A stretch of 64,000 nt of DNA from DATNPH01 sp036703315 (GTDB taxonomy: Bacteria > Cyanobacteriota > Cyanobacteriia > Cyanobacteriales > Coleofasciculaceae): assembly GCA_036703315.1 (NCBI GenBank), contig DATNPH010000148.1, positions 1-64,000 of the forward strand. Direction: 5' to 3'. Below, one piece after another: positions 52,667-61,559 of this stretch. A program made the translations under genes and the position numbers. A model generated the notes under the pieces. The model searched no databases and had not been told where the DNA came from. It worked only from the letters and a program-made list of their open reading frames with translations. Within the stretch, counting starts at the first letter, position 1. Every line of letters begins with the position of its first letter.

Positions 52667-52689
52667 AAGGTAGTACCCAAAAAGATACT

Positions 52690-53034
52690 ATGGAAAGCAA
52701 AGTCATAAATACTCACAGAGCCAGTTGTGCGGTGGAAACAACTCTAGAGGTAATTGGCGGACGGTGGAAAGTGTTAATTCTTCGAGAACTATTTTCAGGT
52801 GTGAAGCGTTTTGGTCAGTTGCACCGAGCTTTGCAGGGCATAACCCAAAAAATGCTCACCCAACAGCTGCGCGAGATGGAGGAAGACGACATTATTCACC
52901 GGGAGGTCTACTTGCAGGTTCCTCCCAAAGTAGAATACTCCTTGACGCCTTTGGGAGAGAGTCTCGAACCTATCCTTATCTCAATGCACGAATGGGGCAT
53001 CAGGCATTTGAATGAACAAACTAAAGCCCCGTAG
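52690..53034 (+). CDS. HxlR-family transcriptional regulator
   Basis: A 114-residue winged-helix regulator. The HxlR core is visible: C-A-V-E-T-T-L-E-V-I-G-G-R-W-K near 13-27, L-I-L-R-E-L, V-K-R-F-G-Q-L, Q-G-I-T-Q-K-M-L-T-Q-Q-L near 51-64 and Y-S-L-T-P-L-G near 85-91. Cys 13 is at the position of the redox-sensing Cys in relatives such as YodB and HypR. It is divergent from the CDGSH and pirin genes, which it may control. Confidence 0.9.
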   Translation: MESKVINTHRASCAVETTLEVIGGRWKVLILRELFSGVKRFGQLHRALQGITQKMLTQQLREMEEDDIIHREVYLQVPPKVEYSLTPLGESLEPILISMHEWGIRHLNEQTKAP

Positions 53035-53323
53035 ACCAAACGCTGGCACCCAATAGTAAAATTATGTTGAGTCTGATTGATGGCTATCAATAAATTTGCA
53101 TGCAAAGACTGGACTTCTAGTCAGCAATGCAAAATGACTGAGATCAACAGTTTTGATGCAGTTGTGGAAGCCAACTTGACTTCAGGATAGGTAAACTTCC
53201 TTTTAACTTTGAGTGTTACAACGCCAAAACCTTGTGCTGTTACATCACTAATTTGCAAAGAGGCGTCAATTTGTTCTACAAAAAAAGAGGAAAACTTGAT
53301 TCCCTTGATTTGAGGGATTTGCA

Positions 53324-53965
53324 GTGCCAAGCATAATTGCTATTGTCAATGGTAAGGGAGGGGTTGGTAAGACAACTACGTCAGTAAATCTAGCCGCAGT
53401 TCTTTCGGATAAAAGACGTGTCCTGCTTGTAGATGCTGATCCTCAAAAGTCGGCTACATGGTGGGTTGAGCATGGTGAAAAGAGTATGAGTTTTGATTTG
53501 GCTCAAGAGACAGATCCAACACTCTTGAGTCGTTTACAGAAGATTGAAGGCTATGAGTTAGCGGTGGTGGACACACCCCCAGCGCTACGATCTGAAGCCC
53601 TGGCGGCGGTAATTGCGATCGCCGATTACCTAGTCTTACCTACACCGCCTGCACCAATGGACTTGGCTGTAGTTATTGAGACAGTACGTCAGGCTATTGC
53701 ACCCTTAGGGAAAACCTATCGGGTACTCCTGACACGGGTAGACTCCCGCCGTCTCAGAGAAACACTGGAGGCTCAAAACACACTTAGAGAGCTAGGAATT
53801 CCTGCTTTCCACGCTTTTATACGGACTTATACAGCTCACGAACGAGCAGCACTTGAGGGCATACCAATCAGTCAATGGCGAGGCGAGAATGCCCATGAAG
53901 CGAAGGCAGACTACTGCCGCGTGGCTGAGGAATTACAGGGTGATTGGGGGAGCAATTATGGCTAA
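53324..53965 (+). CDS. mcdA: ParA-family ATPase, candidate McdA
   Basis: A 213-residue ParA/MinD-type ATPase. The deviant Walker A is G-K-G-G-V-G-K-T near 10-17, with the signature Lys 11; Walker A' D-A-D-P-Q-K near 37-42; Walker B V-D-T-P near 81-84. GTG start at 53324 with GAGGG upstream. The next gene overlaps it and encodes a coiled-coil protein with a near-terminal tryptophan, the layout of McdA with McdB, which place carboxysomes in cyanobacteria. A chromosome or plasmid partition role is the main alternative. Confidence refers to the ATPase; the carboxysome role is a proposal. Confidence 0.72.
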   Translation: MPSIIAIVNGKGGVGKTTTSVNLAAVLSDKRRVLLVDADPQKSATWWVEHGEKSMSFDLAQETDPTLLSRLQKIEGYELAVVDTPPALRSEALAAVIAIADYLVLPTPPAPMDLAVVIETVRQAIAPLGKTYRVLLTRVDSRRLRETLEAQNTLRELGIPAFHAFIRTYTAHERAALEGIPISQWRGENAHEAKADYCRVAEELQGDWGSNYG

Positions 53966-54617
53966 AAAAAGTTTAACAGACCTGCTACGCCAAGAGGTGG
54001 AAAAATCTTCAACCTTAGAAGCCGAAACAGTTCTAGAAACCAGCGATGATGAATTTGCCGAGCAGGATACTAACACACTAGAGAAATTACCTATGAACAC
54101 ATCCGCAAAACCTAATGCCAGACGCGCAACGCCTACAAAGGCTCAATTAGAAACAACTATTACCAAGTTAAAAGCTGCCCTAGAGGAAGCACAACAAAAA
54201 GAATCCGCTTTCAAAGCTGCTCTGGAGGAAGCACAACATCAACATCAGGATGAGGATACAGCTTTCGCTGCTTTAAAAGAGTCTTTGGAAGAATCACATC
54301 GAAAGGAAGGCGCTTTACAACAGCAAATTTCTGATTTGCAATCAGATTTAGCGCATCAACATAAATCTTTAGACAAGCTTCAAAAAGAGCTAGAGAAAAT
54401 AGCTGATCTGAAGAAAGAGTTTGAGCAAGCTAAAAAGGCAGCAAGCCAACTAGCGCAGGCTAATGAAAAGCTTACTGAGGAAATTAATGCTCTGAAAAAA
54501 GAAAATGAAAACCTCGCAACCCAGCGTTCTAGCGTACCACAGCATCAACCAGGAAGACCCATTCAGACAGAATCTGGCAAGTCTCCTGATTTTGCCAAGA
54601 ATTCTTGGCTGCTGTAA
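53958..54617 (+). CDS. mcdB: Coiled-coil partner of the ParA ATPase, candidate McdB
   Basis: A 219-residue protein beginning M-A-K-K-S-L-T-D-L-L-R-Q-E-V. The middle (about 68-195) is a long, charged coiled coil (A-L-E-E-A-Q repeats and L-D-K-L-Q-K-E-L-E-K). The C terminus (about 196-219) is Gln/Pro/Ser-rich and ends D-F-A-K-N-S-W-L-L, so Trp sits three residues from the end. McdB proteins are described as coiled-coil, with an invariant Trp near the C terminus. I start at ATG 53958 (GGGGGAG upstream), overlapping the ATPase gene by 8 bases. Alternative: a general partition adaptor. Confidence 0.7.
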   Translation: MAKKSLTDLLRQEVEKSSTLEAETVLETSDDEFAEQDTNTLEKLPMNTSAKPNARRATPTKAQLETTITKLKAALEEAQQKESAFKAALEEAQHQHQDEDTAFAALKESLEESHRKEGALQQQISDLQSDLAHQHKSLDKLQKELEKIADLKKEFEQAKKAASQLAQANEKLTEEINALKKENENLATQRSSVPQHQPGRPIQTESGKSPDFAKNSWLL

Positions 54618-54932
54618 GTAACTTGAAAAAAGGAGTCAGCACTTAGCACTCAGGGGAAAGAGATTTTCATCTTTACGCTTTTGAAAATAGGGAATGGAGA
54701 CCGGAGCTTTAGTATTAGCGTTTGCGTAGCATGTCCTCACTAAAGCTCCGGGTAGCGCGTAGCGGGACGAAGTCCGGAGGGAGTAGCGGGTGGGGAAGAA
54801 AGCTTTTCAGTGCAGCGTTCGTGTACTCGCGTTTAAGGGCGGCTCTCTCGTGACACTTGTTTAAGCTTTACTTGAAAAGTGTTGAGCTAAAATATAAGGC
54901 TCAAACTTTCCTACAAAACCAACAAATATTCT
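54618..54932. other. Intergenic region containing a strong hairpin
   Basis: A perfect 13-base inverted repeat CCGGAGCTTTAGT (54701-54713) and ACTAAAGCTCCGG (54739-54751) with a 25-base loop lies here. It is followed by GC-rich segments (54752-54800). It may be the end of the candidate mcdAB transcript. No T run follows, so the terminator role is uncertain. No gene is visible. Confidence 0.55.
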
Positions 54933-55274
54933 GTGTTGAAATCAATTTTTTTGACGGCTGTTGTGTTTGTTGCAATGACTCTGCTCATGGCTCAAGCTAT
55001 GTTTAGTAGTCCACTACCTGAAGGAACTCAATTTCCAGAATCGGTAGAGACTCCATCCCTAAAAAGAGTAAATCCTCAATCTCCAGAAGCAGCAGATGCT
55101 AACCCTGATGTGCTGGCTCAGCCTGAAAAAATAGCAGATGGCAAGCTTAGCAAATCTCCTAAAAAAGCACCTGTAGTTTCTTCTGTTCGCTCTAATTCTC
55201 CTCAGCCCCCTCATCCCTACGATTATTCAGATATAGAAAAATTCGATGACGAACTCTATGGTGAAGGAAGCTGA
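54933..55274 (+). CDS. Small exported or membrane-anchored protein
   Basis: A 113-residue protein. The N-terminal helix (about 4-25, I-F-L-T-A-V-V-F-V-A-M-T-L-L-M) is a signal or anchor. The remainder is disordered, rich in Ser, Pro and Lys, and ends with an acidic D-I-E-K-F-D-D-E-L-Y. Family not recognised. The start is GTG 54933 with a TTG one codon later; neither has a clear ribosome binding site. No functional context. Confidence 0.55.
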   Translation: MLKSIFLTAVVFVAMTLLMAQAMFSSPLPEGTQFPESVETPSLKRVNPQSPEAADANPDVLAQPEKIADGKLSKSPKKAPVVSSVRSNSPQPPHPYDYSDIEKFDDELYGEGS

Positions 55275-55298
55275 ATTAGCGTGAGACTAATCTAATTC

Positions 55299-56810
55299 CT
55301 ATAGCGGCTGTGCTGGCAATGGCTTTGCTTGTGCTGTCAAGATCGGGTCTGGTCCACCCTGACCCACTTCAAACTGTGTCATCATATCGTGGTCTTCGTG
55401 AACGATATTGTGGCAGTGAATCATGTACTTACCCTTGTGCGGACCATACCTAGCAATGACCCGTACTGTCTCACCTTCACCAAGGTAGAAGACATCCTTC
55501 CAACCACGCTCATAAGGAAGAGGGGGTCTACCGTTGCGATCGAGGAGCTGCAAATCGACTAGATGAACATGTACGGGATGGAACCAGCTACCTGCCGTGT
55601 TCACAAAAGTCCAAATCTCTACATCACCTAGCTCCGGATTGGCATCTATCCGATTTTTATTCCATCCTTGATTGTTGATTAGCCACTGTCTGCCACTGCG
55701 CTGGAACCTGAATTCCCTGGTTCGCACTGCTGAAGATATTGGGATGGGCTGTACAGGGCGCAGTGTGCTGGGGATCGAGCTATCATCACTCTCTCGACGC
55801 ACAACATCAAAGCGCATAACCACGCTTGTTCGAGCGTCACGATCTACATTGCTTTCGGGTCCAATATTCCGCAATACAACTTGGGTACCGATTGGGTATT
55901 TGGAAAAGTCGAGAATGAACCCATAACGCTCTGCTATACCAATTCGCAGAGTTTTTGTCCTGACTGGCTCACTCAGAAGTCCAGCATCAGTTCCAATCAC
56001 AATTAAGTCATCGCCCGTACTCAGTGAAAGACCATAAGAGCGTGAAGCCGATGCGTTTAAGACTCGAAAGCGGTATTTACGGTTAGCAACTTCCATTCGG
56101 GGCCAAGGGGCACCATTGACGAGGACAATATCGCCGTAGAGACTCTTTTGGCCTCGATCATCAAAAATCAACGAGCCATCAGTGGCAAATATTTTATCTT
56201 GTATGATCAGTGGCACATCGTAGTCGCCTTTAGGTAGGGGCAAGCTCAGGTCAAAGTCATCATCGACAATGTACATACCTGCTAACCCCATGTAAACGTT
56301 GCGCGAGGTCTTGCCAACCGTATGGTCGTGATACCAGAGGGTAGCGGCGCGGTTGTTGGGATAGACGTAATCCTTGTAATAGTCTGGAGGAATGAGGTCT
56401 TCAGCGTAGCCATCGTATTGCGGCAGCGAAGCCATACCATGTAAATGGATGACTGTTCGTGTATCCAGCTTATTGATAAAGCGGACAACTGATTGCCGAC
56501 CTCCATCCTGTTGGCGACCTCCACGTTGCCTAATTGTGGGACCGGGAGTAATGCCGTTATAGCCCCAAATCTCAGTCTTTAGCCCAGGCAGAATCTCAAC
56601 TTGAGCTTTCTGCATCGTGATTTCGTAGTAGTCAGTTGTTTCATCGCTACGCACAGGATCGAGGACAGGCGGAGTGCGAAAGGGTACCTGAAAGGGCTTG
56701 ATTTGTGGACTAAATTGAGCGAAAGCAGGGCGTTGTGCCCTCAGAGGCAAAAGGAGAGCACCACTACTAATCAACCCCAGTTTGAGGGCACCTCGTCTGG
56801 TAATTTTCAT
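55299..56810 (-). CDS. Multicopper oxidase, Tat-exported
   Basis: A 503-residue multicopper oxidase of the CotA/bilirubin oxidase type. The N terminus has a twin-arginine motif T-R-R-G-A-L-K-L-G and a signal ending A-F-A-Q near 30. Copper motifs: H-L-H-G-M near 123-127, W-Y-H-D-H near 159-163, H-P-V-H-V-H near 411-416 and H-C-H-N-I-V-H-E-D-H-D-M near 462-473, giving the trinuclear and type 1 sites. It oxidises phenols, metals or bilins in the periplasm while reducing oxygen to water. Monocistronic; divergent from the response-regulator operon. Confidence 0.93.
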   Translation of the reverse strand: MKITRRGALKLGLISSGALLLPLRAQRPAFAQFSPQIKPFQVPFRTPPVLDPVRSDETTDYYEITMQKAQVEILPGLKTEIWGYNGITPGPTIRQRGGRQQDGGRQSVVRFINKLDTRTVIHLHGMASLPQYDGYAEDLIPPDYYKDYVYPNNRAATLWYHDHTVGKTSRNVYMGLAGMYIVDDDFDLSLPLPKGDYDVPLIIQDKIFATDGSLIFDDRGQKSLYGDIVLVNGAPWPRMEVANRKYRFRVLNASASRSYGLSLSTGDDLIVIGTDAGLLSEPVRTKTLRIGIAERYGFILDFSKYPIGTQVVLRNIGPESNVDRDARTSVVMRFDVVRRESDDSSIPSTLRPVQPIPISSAVRTREFRFQRSGRQWLINNQGWNKNRIDANPELGDVEIWTFVNTAGSWFHPVHVHLVDLQLLDRNGRPPLPYERGWKDVFYLGEGETVRVIARYGPHKGKYMIHCHNIVHEDHDMMTQFEVGQGGPDPILTAQAKPLPAQPL

Positions 56811-57274
56811 CCTAGTGTTTTCCTGTAACTCACATACACTGCCTCGTGCCTATGCGATCGCCTGTAGGATTAAGGGAAGTAATCAGATGCGATCGCTAGC
56901 ATCGAGGATCGTTCCAAGCTAACACTTCGCTTCAACGTCACCTTGCTACTTCCCGGAGGCTCACGCTTAATTTTTTGTCAAAAATTGCTAAAAAAATTCC
57001 CTCGGACAGAATCTGCCTATAGGCGTATAACCTTAGTAATGTGATTTGATGTTTACTTTTTATTGAAGAGTGTCACTAAGGATGTACTTGTATGACCCTG
57101 TAGACACTGTTTGATTTTGTGACTCTGGACATAGCACCTAAATAAATGCTGCTATGTCCAGCCTCTAAGACAAAGCATTGAATCATAAATAGGCCCCCTA
57201 GACAGCTAGTTCCCGCTAGCTGCCTAGCAGGACTTCCTCCTCGATGCGTCACCAACAAGGAGACAAGAACCATC
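56811..57274. other. Intergenic region with two hairpins
   Basis: A perfect 12-base stem CTGGACATAGCA (57125-57136) with TGCTATGTCCAG (57150-57161) and a 13-base loop, and a 7-base stem CAGCTAG/CTAGCTG at 57203-57222, lie upstream of the small gene at 57275. They may form a leader structure. The left part, 56811-57060, holds the multicopper oxidase upstream region with no structure seen. Confidence 0.5.
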
Positions 57275-57529
57275 ATGCAAAAGGACTACTACTACAGACA
57301 TCCTGAAACGGATAGAAAGGCATATCCTAAGATAGATAGATGCATTTTAAGACAACAAGCGCTAGCACGATACAGACATCTAAAACATTTGAACAAGTCT
57401 AACCTAAGCCTCGATGACCAAATATTTGTCGAGAACTTTGAAGCTGCCATACGTCTTCTGTGGGGGTTTCAAAAAGTGGAAATAACCACTTTCTTTGATT
57501 CCGTTCCCATACCCATTGAAGGCAATTAA
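57275..57529 (+). CDS. Hypothetical small protein
   Basis: An 84-residue soluble protein starting M-Q-K-D-Y-Y-Y-R-H-P-E-T with a helical centre (A-R-Y-R-H-L-K-H-L) and an aromatic C-terminal half (W-G-F-Q-K-V). Family not recognised. AAGGAG lies upstream of ATG 57275. The response regulator follows after 27 bases on the same strand, so the two form an operon. It might be a partner or output of that regulator (inference). Confidence 0.65.
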   Translation: MQKDYYYRHPETDRKAYPKIDRCILRQQALARYRHLKHLNKSNLSLDDQIFVENFEAAIRLLWGFQKVEITTFFDSVPIPIEGN

Positions 57530-57556
57530 GTCAGCTAACAAATAACAACAAAACAA

Positions 57557-57961
57557 GTGGATAGCTTTTCAGTTCTCGACGGGCTGTGCCTACTCGTTGT
57601 GGATGATCACATCGATACCCTGGAATTAATTACTGTTATTCTCGAACAGTATGGCACCCAGATAATGACTGCGACATCCGTAGGTGAAGCCCTTGAAGTG
57701 ATGACGCGGTTTAAACCAGATATTCTCATTAGCGATATCGCAATGCCAGAGGAAGACGGCTATTCCCTAATTCGCAAGGCAAGAGCGCTCTCAACCGAGC
57801 CAGGGGAGTTTCTTCCAGCCATTGCTCTAACGGCATATGCTGGAGATGAGGATCGCATCAAAGCGGTCAAAGCTGGGTTTCAGATGCATGTTACCAAACC
57901 AGTTGAACCGGCTGAATTGGTTGCAGTAGTGGCGAAGCTTGCTACTTCACGCAATTCCTAA
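57557..57961 (+). CDS. Single-domain response regulator
   Basis: A 134-residue receiver domain without output domain. The acidic pair is V-V-D-D-H near 14-18, the phospho-acceptor Asp is in I-L-I-S-D-I-A-M-P near 53-61, the Thr/Ser switch is in A-L-T-A-Y near 88-92 and the Lys is in V-T-K-P near 111-114. GTG start at 57557. Such proteins relay phosphate to a partner or act by protein binding. The kinase is not encoded nearby. Confidence 0.9.
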   Translation: MDSFSVLDGLCLLVVDDHIDTLELITVILEQYGTQIMTATSVGEALEVMTRFKPDILISDIAMPEEDGYSLIRKARALSTEPGEFLPAIALTAYAGDEDRIKAVKAGFQMHVTKPVEPAELVAVVAKLATSRNS

Positions 57962-58086
57962 TACAAGTTACTCCCCTTCTGGTAGTTCCTTAGTTAGTAG
58001 AAAATTTGAAAGGGGACAGGGAAATCCAAACTGGTTTTTCCCTATCCCCTATCCGCCTACTCCCTAACCCACTTTTCTAATAGGTT

Positions 58087-59211
58087 TTAAGCTAGCTTTG
58101 CTTGTACTCTTTTTTCAAGTAGATGGACAATCGAAGCCTTTTCCAGAATTCCTACTAGGACACCGTTGGCACGGACAACAGGTAGCTGAGTAAGCCTTTG
58201 TTTCTCCAAAAGCGTTACAACTTCCAACAGCGATTGATCAGGTTGAACCGTAGTGGACAAATCAATCGGTTGGATAAGTTCTCTGACTTGGGTTACAGTC
58301 CACTGAGAAGTCGGGATAGTTTTCAAGTCATCAACAGCGATCGCACCTAGCAATTGACCCTCTTCATCAGTGACTAAGAACCTATACGATTCAGGTTTGC
58401 CAATGATGTAATCGTTTACAAACTCTCTCAAAGATAAGTCAGCTGATACAATCGGGCTATTGGGAATTACAGCATCTTCTGCTTTCAAATCCATTAGCGT
58501 TTCAGAAAGTGAAGCAGACCGAGCAGACCAACCAGCATTTCGCAGCAGGAATACACCAATCAACAAAGTCCAGAAGCTACCAATACTGCTGATTCCCAAA
58601 ATCGAAAGCAACCCAATGGCAATGCCAATCCAACCCACGAATTGACCAACGCGACTAGCAAAGACTACGCCTTTATAAGGATTACCAGTAATCTTCCAAA
58701 CTAGTGACTTGAGGATATTACCTCCATCCAGAGGCAAGCCCGGAATCAGGTTGAATAATGCCAAAATCAAGTTGATGGAACCCAGCAGGCTAACTATTGC
58801 AGCTAAGGGACCTGATATTCCGGTACCGACACCAATGGCTGTGAATAGAGCAAATAGCACTAGGCTGACAGCAGGTCCCGCGATCGCTACCCAGAAAGCT
58901 TGCGCTGGGTTTTCTGACTCTTTCTCAAGGCTAGCTAAACCGCCAAACAGAAACAGCGTGATGGATTTTACGTCAATTCCCTGCCTAATGGCTACAAGGC
59001 TATGTCCTAGTTCATGAGCTAAAACGGAGGCAAACAACAACAGCGCAGCAACAAATCCCAAAACCAAAGGAGTGAATCCTCCTAAATATGGAAATTGGGC
59101 AGCTAATAGACTACCGTACTGAAATGACACCAAACCCAAGACTAAAAACCAAGATGGATTCACATAAAATGGAATCCCAAATAAATTACCAACACGAATA
59201 TTACCGTTCAT
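58087..59211 (-). CDS. Site-2 protease family zinc metalloprotease with CBS domains
   Basis: A 374-residue membrane protease of the M50 class. The zinc site H-E-L-G-H is at 66-70 in a transmembrane segment, with the second Asp-containing motif L-P-L-D-G-G near 158-163. About six hydrophobic helices precede residue 225. Residues about 240-370 form two CBS domains (I-V-S-A-D-L-S-L, Q-L-P-V-V-R-A-N-G), which may sense adenosine nucleotides. These proteases cut regulatory proteins in the membrane. Monocistronic. Substrate unknown. Confidence 0.92.
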   Translation of the reverse strand: MNGNIRVGNLFGIPFYVNPSWFLVLGLVSFQYGSLLAAQFPYLGGFTPLVLGFVAALLLFASVLAHELGHSLVAIRQGIDVKSITLFLFGGLASLEKESENPAQAFWVAIAGPAVSLVLFALFTAIGVGTGISGPLAAIVSLLGSINLILALFNLIPGLPLDGGNILKSLVWKITGNPYKGVVFASRVGQFVGWIGIAIGLLSILGISSIGSFWTLLIGVFLLRNAGWSARSASLSETLMDLKAEDAVIPNSPIVSADLSLREFVNDYIIGKPESYRFLVTDEEGQLLGAIAVDDLKTIPTSQWTVTQVRELIQPIDLSTTVQPDQSLLEVVTLLEKQRLTQLPVVRANGVLVGILEKASIVHLLEKRVQAKLA

Positions 59212-59473
59212 TCAGGCTACCTCTCTTGATAGCTAAGACGTTTATTAATTTCGTCTTCTTAACTCTGTATTCATCGTAACGAAATGTAAAATATATAACC
59301 CTGTTTCGACTGTCGTAAGAGCCGTCTACTGAGGTTCGGTTTTGCGAATAAGCTTATTTGCGCTAACTGTAGTCGGCATCGTCATAATAAAATTAGCACG
59401 GCTCTGTGCGCCTTGAGCAGCATCATGTTCTAGAGCATAAAGGCATCCCTCATTATTGATAAGTAATTAGATC

Positions 59474-59980
59474 ATGTCTGTCTTTGAAACTAAACTTTCC
59501 CGCTCTTGTTACAACCAAGAGGATGTCCAGCAAATCCTCAATCTAGCGATCGCACGTCAGGCGAATGTCGAAGAATTGTCCCGTGAGCAGTTGGTAGAAA
59601 TTGCTAGCGAATTAGGTATTTCGACTGAAACACTCTTAGTGGCTGAACAAGAGTGGCTAGTTCAGCAAGAACAGCAACAAAAGCATTATGCCTTCAATCT
59701 CTATCGGCGCAGCCAATTAAAGAAACGTTTTGGTAAATATTTAATTGTCAATAGTTTCTTTGTTGGGCTGAACCTACTCAGTGGAGGTACCCTTTCTTGG
59801 TCTTTATATATCTTGTTGTTCTGGGGGCTGTGGCTTGGAATAAATGCTTGGAATACTTATCAATTACAGGGGGAAGAGTACGAACGAGCCTTCCAAAAGT
59901 GGTACCGCAAACATCAGCTCAAGAATATTACACAATCACTTTACATACGCCTTAACCACTGGTTTAAGGCTGCAAGCTGA
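59474..59980 (+). CDS. 2TM-domain protein
   Basis: A 168-residue protein with a hydrophilic, helical N-terminal half (about 1-85) containing L-N-L-A-I-A-R-Q-A and E-L-S-R-E-Q-L, then two hydrophobic helices (about 92-110 and 113-132), the 2TM domain, with a W-x-L-W-L-G-I-N-A-W ending, and a basic C-terminal tail. Similar domains occur at the end of some bacterial kinases and membrane proteins. Function unknown. ATG 59474; monocistronic. Confidence 0.72.
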   Translation: MSVFETKLSRSCYNQEDVQQILNLAIARQANVEELSREQLVEIASELGISTETLLVAEQEWLVQQEQQQKHYAFNLYRRSQLKKRFGKYLIVNSFFVGLNLLSGGTLSWSLYILLFWGLWLGINAWNTYQLQGEEYERAFQKWYRKHQLKNITQSLYIRLNHWFKAAS

Positions 59981-60289
59981 AGTGAAGGGCGGTTCCGAAA
60001 TTTCATAACATGCATCATTTATTTTCCACGGTTTAAAGGTGGCGGCAATCTCTCTACCTGCTTGCATCACCTCGTGAAATAATCCTGATTAGGATAGATA
60101 CAGGGAGTTCATTCCACTCTCTAAAATGTTCTTTTAACAGGACTACTGACGTTGTTACAGAGGGTGACGCGATCGCGAAGCGCAGATTGCAAATCAGGCA
60201 CCCTCAGCTTGTTCTGTTATATCGCCTCTTAATGATAAATATTGCGGCTTGCCATTCGGACTTTTCCCGTCATCTTTTGATAATGAGAA
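59981..60289. other. Intergenic region, no feature seen
   Basis: No gene or convincing repeat. A CGCGATCGCGAAGCGC segment near 60170-60186 contains an HIP1-like core with short inverted repeats. The region separates the convergent 2TM gene and GrpB gene. Confidence 0.4.
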
Positions 60290-60838
60290 TCACTCTAAGT
60301 TCTTTCTTAGCAAATTGACTATGCTGCAAGTGCTATGCCATGCCCTGGCTTGGACAAGCAGTTGCTCAATCAAAGGTGTTTTGCTATCGGTGTAGCGTTC
60401 GCGGTCGGCTCGAAATTTGACAGCCAAGTCACGCTTCAAGGCTTCATACTGCTGTGCGGCATTTGGGTGCGTCCGGAGGAAGTCCCGAAAGAGGACGTGT
60501 GTTTCCCAAAACTCACTATTCAACTTCACTAAGTGAATTTGATGGGTGCGGGGCATTCCTCTGCGAAAGTAGTGCCGCCCTGGAATCCCTAGCTCCCCAC
60601 AGTAGAGATATCCGAGAGTTTCGAGGCCAGCAATCTGAGCAGTTTGAGGTGGCACATGTTCTACGCCCAAGAGAATATCGATAACTGGTTTCGCCGCTAG
60701 TCCTGGTACGGAGGTACTGCCAATATGCTGGATATCCGCAATGGTATTGCCAAGGGCATCGAGAATGTGGATTTTTTCCTGCTCGTATAGGAGGGGCCAA
60801 TCAGCATCGTAATCAACAACTAGAATAGGGTCTTCCAT
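60290..60838 (-). CDS. GrpB family nucleotidyltransferase-like protein
   Basis: A 182-residue GrpB/UPF0157 protein. The fold is nucleotidyltransferase-like, with D-I-Q-H-I-G-S-T-S-V-P-G-L-A-A-K-P near 35-51 (the GS motif plus following acidic residues), V-I-D-I-L-L-G-V and H-Q-I-H-L-V. I start at ATG 60838 (M-E-D-P-I-L-V-V-D-Y-D), the typical beginning; an in-frame extension runs into the decayed transposase. Substrate unknown; some members are fused to dephospho-CoA kinase. Confidence 0.85.
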   Translation of the reverse strand: MEDPILVVDYDADWPLLYEQEKIHILDALGNTIADIQHIGSTSVPGLAAKPVIDILLGVEHVPPQTAQIAGLETLGYLYCGELGIPGRHYFRRGMPRTHQIHLVKLNSEFWETHVLFRDFLRTHPNAAQQYEALKRDLAVKFRADRERYTDSKTPLIEQLLVQARAWHSTCSIVNLLRKNLE

Positions 60839-60893
60839 AGTCTGTAAGGTTGAATTAAATGCCATAGGGCTGCCGCGGCTGTTAATCTTAACG

Positions 60894-61412
60894 CTACCTA
60901 AAACTAGAGCTTCGATTGGCTTTGCGCTCAGTGGCAATACGAGCTTTTTTCTGCTTTGAGGTTTCTAGACCGGGCGGCTTGGCCTTAGGTTGCCGATGCC
61001 AAAGTTTCTGCCACAGTAATCCTAATGATTGTCCTTGAAGAGGTTCCACTGCCAGAGTGCTGTGCAGAATTAGTCCGTTGCCGCCACGGCCAATTGGTCC
61101 GTAACCATCCCGTTTAGCAATGATATTTTTGTAATCGAGATACGTCGTATCTCCCACAGCCAACACCACTGGCAGGGTAGCTGCCTCAATTGCAGTATTT
61201 TGACGGTAGGGTTGAGTGAGTTTGTTAAACTGTGCTTTGGAATTGGCAAAAAATTCATTGGTTCGCTTCAGGGGATTCTCTTCTTGGAAGATCATCGATA
61301 GGGCTTGACCAAATCCTACAGCCAGCGCCTTGCCGATTTCTAGCGCCCGTTGGTTCAACCGTTTGTCACCCAATTGACAATCAGCAAAATTCTGGCTCCC
61401 CCAACTCTCCAT
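60894..61412 (-). pseudogene. IS4-type transposase fragment
   Basis: On the minus strand, 172 codons match the N-terminal part of IS4/Tn5-type transposases: M-E-S-W-G-S-Q-N-F-A-D-C-Q-L-G-D-K-R-L-N-Q-R near the start, Y-R-Q-N-T-A, and A-V-G-D-T-T-Y-L-D-Y, which carries the first catalytic Asp. It then ends after K-A-N-R-S-S-S-F-R, and the remaining two-thirds of the protein is missing. So this is a truncated, non-functional copy next to the GrpB gene. Confidence 0.82.
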
Positions 61413-61559
61413 GCTCCTGACCCCAACGACCGATTAACTTACTCTACCGGATGACCAGCCCTCCTCGTTGCAACTCTCGCTCTGTAAGTGTTTTAAGACT
61501 TGTCGGGAAAAGTCAGCTTGCCATTCGGTTCGATCTCTCCCGTAACCGACTGTTGCCTG

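Noticed and set aside
53121..53330. Minus-strand 69-codon frame before the candidate mcdA gene
   Set aside because: It starts with TTG, overlaps the start of the ParA-type gene and shows no ribosome binding site. Protein-like by eye but without family match.
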